Positions 5,357 to 6,425 of a DNA stretch of 6,425 bases are shown here, piece after piece. How positions within the stretch are numbered: position 1 is the first letter of the stretch; each line of letters opens with the position of its first letter. A program made the position numbers and the translations under genes. Source of the DNA: Nitrospirota bacterium (GTDB lineage Bacteria; Nitrospirota; JACRHJ01); the NCBI GenBank assembly GCA_021815285.1, contig JAKAHE010000118.1:1-6425 (forward strand). The letters run 5' to 3'. The notes beneath the pieces were generated by a model. The model worked only from the letters and a program-made list of their open reading frames with translations, had not been told where the DNA came from and did not search any database.

Positions 5357-6425
5357 ATGAAAAGATTATTAACGGTTCTGATCGCGGCGGCGGTGACGCT
5401 TACAGCATACCCGGCGTTCGCGATGATTCTGGGGTCGCCGCACGACTTCACTGGCCAGGCCGGCGCCGGCGGCTACGTATACGGCACCTGCGATATGTGC
5501 CATGTGCCGCACGCCGCGAAAGAGAGAAAGCGCTTGTGGAACAACACCACCATCACCAGCATAGGTGGCGTCAACAACTGGAGCAGGCCTACTCACGGTG
5601 TCGAACTGCTCTGCGCAAGCTGCCACGTCAACACAAACTTCACTGTTCAGAACAAAGGCGGAATGTCTGCGCATCAGGTGGGCACCACCGCTTATGCCGA
5701 CACTTCTCACAGCAACGACCTGTCCGTCCTCAGGGGCACGCTTGACACGACTGCTCCCACGCCTATCGGCACAACCAACGTGCTGCCTTATACCGAGACC
5801 GGCGTGCAGTACATGGAGTGCACCTCGTGCCACAACCCGCACCAGGACGGCGGCCCGTCCGGCGATCCGCTCGGCGGCTCCGGCATCAGACCGTTCCTTC
5901 GCGCCGATAGCGGGGACAACTATATGTCCGATTTCTGCGCGAAGTGTCATACCACAAGGGAATCGAGCGGCACCGCTGCGCTCAGCGCTACTGACTATCT
6001 TAACGGCGACCCGAAGAATGTGGCACCAGCCGTCTATAGTGACTTTGTCAATAACCACCCCGTCAACGTTACGTATGGCGATAATGCTACAAACGGCGTC
6101 GGCTGGTTCAAAGACCTGGCGGCAGGAAGCCCGGTTTTGACTGCCGTCTATGGCGTAGGCGCCAACAACGCGCTTAAGGGCTGGTCCCTGGGCGGCAAGA
6201 TGCAGAACTCCGCCGGCGACATTCCGCAGCTTGCATATTCCGAGACAGTTAGCGGCACGGGCCAGGGAGGCCAGCAGATAGGCTGCATGACCTGCCACGC
6301 GGTGCATAATCCCGCAGTTGACGCTGGCGGCGCATACCAGGGCCTCTGGCTTCTTGCCGTGGCCAACAGCGGCCAGGCCGGCGACGGCAAGGCCGATCTC
6401 TGCGAGACCTGCCACGGCCAGGCTC
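5357..6425 (+). CDS. Secreted multiheme c-type cytochrome with six CXXCH motifs in three pairs (3' truncated)
   Basis: The start is ATG 5357, with GGGAGA at 5345-5350 as the Shine-Dalgarno. The frame stays open to the window end, giving 356 residues without a stop. Residues 1-22 are a signal peptide (MKRLL start, AFA cleavage). Six heme-attachment motifs occur: CDMCH (45), CASCH (86), CTSCH (155), CAKCH (194), CMTCH (310) and CETCH (349). They form three pairs with internal spacings of 41, 39 and 39 residues. The first member of each pair carries a nearby His (CHVPH, CHNPH, CHAVH), as in doubled-CXXCH cytochromes. Eight other histidines (29, 52, 80, 106, 118, 162, 234, 317) are enough for bis-His ligation of all six hemes. 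No membrane anchor is visible, so it is periplasmic or extracellular. The role is electron transfer. The pair plan resembles OmcS-type nanowire cytochromes as I recall them, but many unrelated multiheme proteins share it, and the true C-terminus is not seen. Confidence 0.9.
   Translation, partial: MKRLLTVLIAAAVTLTAYPAFAMILGSPHDFTGQAGAGGYVYGTCDMCHVPHAAKERKRLWNNTTITSIGGVNNWSRPTHGVELLCASCHVNTNFTVQNKGGMSAHQVGTTAYADTSHSNDLSVLRGTLDTTAPTPIGTTNVLPYTETGVQYMECTSCHNPHQDGGPSGDPLGGSGIRPFLRADSGDNYMSDFCAKCHTTRESSGTAALSATDYLNGDPKNVAPAVYSDFVNNHPVNVTYGDNATNGVGWFKDLAAGSPVLTAVYGVGANNALKGWSLGGKMQNSAGDIPQLAYSETVSGTGQGGQQIGCMTCHAVHNPAVDAGGAYQGLWLLAVANSGQAGDGKADLCETCHGQA

Noticed and set aside
5369..6415. Long antisense open frame (348 codons) opposite the cytochrome
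   Set aside because: The + strand frame has a signal peptide and six CXXCH motifs. The antisense frame shows no recognisable domain and is explained by the codon bias of the GC-rich, Gly/Ala-rich cytochrome.

Overview
The window looks like part of a Gram-negative, probably anaerobic, respiring bacterium. All four main genes encode exported or membrane proteins, and the last is a multiheme c-type cytochrome. The coding regions are moderately GC-rich and use AGG (Arg) and ATA (Ile) freely. Together with a strong sigma-54-type promoter, this would fit Desulfobacterota (Geobacter-like) or Nitrospirota. That placement is inference; no marker gene is present.

Layout, all on the + strand. (1) 1-125: the last 40 codons of a rhodanese-like protein, closed by an intrinsic terminator (142-169). 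(2) 170-279: a short regulatory gap with a candidate sigma-70 promoter and an overlapping dyad. (3) 280-1287: a secreted thioredoxin-fold/TPR protein whose CxxC site is missing. (4) 1303-3099: a polytopic DUF2723/GT-C-type glycosyltransferase-like membrane protein, 15 nt downstream and presumably in the same operon. (5) 3100-3545: a 446-nt AT-rich non-coding region. It holds a long-armed inverted repeat, two mini-ORFs with good Shine-Dalgarno sequences, a near-consensus sigma-54 -24/-12 element and a terminator-like hairpin in the predicted leader. (6) 3546-5216: a secreted protein with two fibronectin-III-like domains and a six-bladed NHL-type beta-propeller. (7) 5357-6425: a secreted c-type cytochrome with six CXXCH motifs in three regular pairs, running off the window end.

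Working model (inference): a surface electron-transfer locus. The cytochrome has the same three-pair hexaheme plan that I recall for the Geobacter nanowire cytochrome OmcS. The Fn3/propeller protein would be its periplasmic or outer-surface partner. The GT-C enzyme and the redox-dead thioredoxin/TPR protein could act in glycosylation or assembly of the exported product. The sigma-54 element suggests that the propeller gene, and perhaps the cytochrome gene, is switched on by an enhancer-binding regulator. No CRISPR, tRNA, rRNA or insertion sequence was seen.
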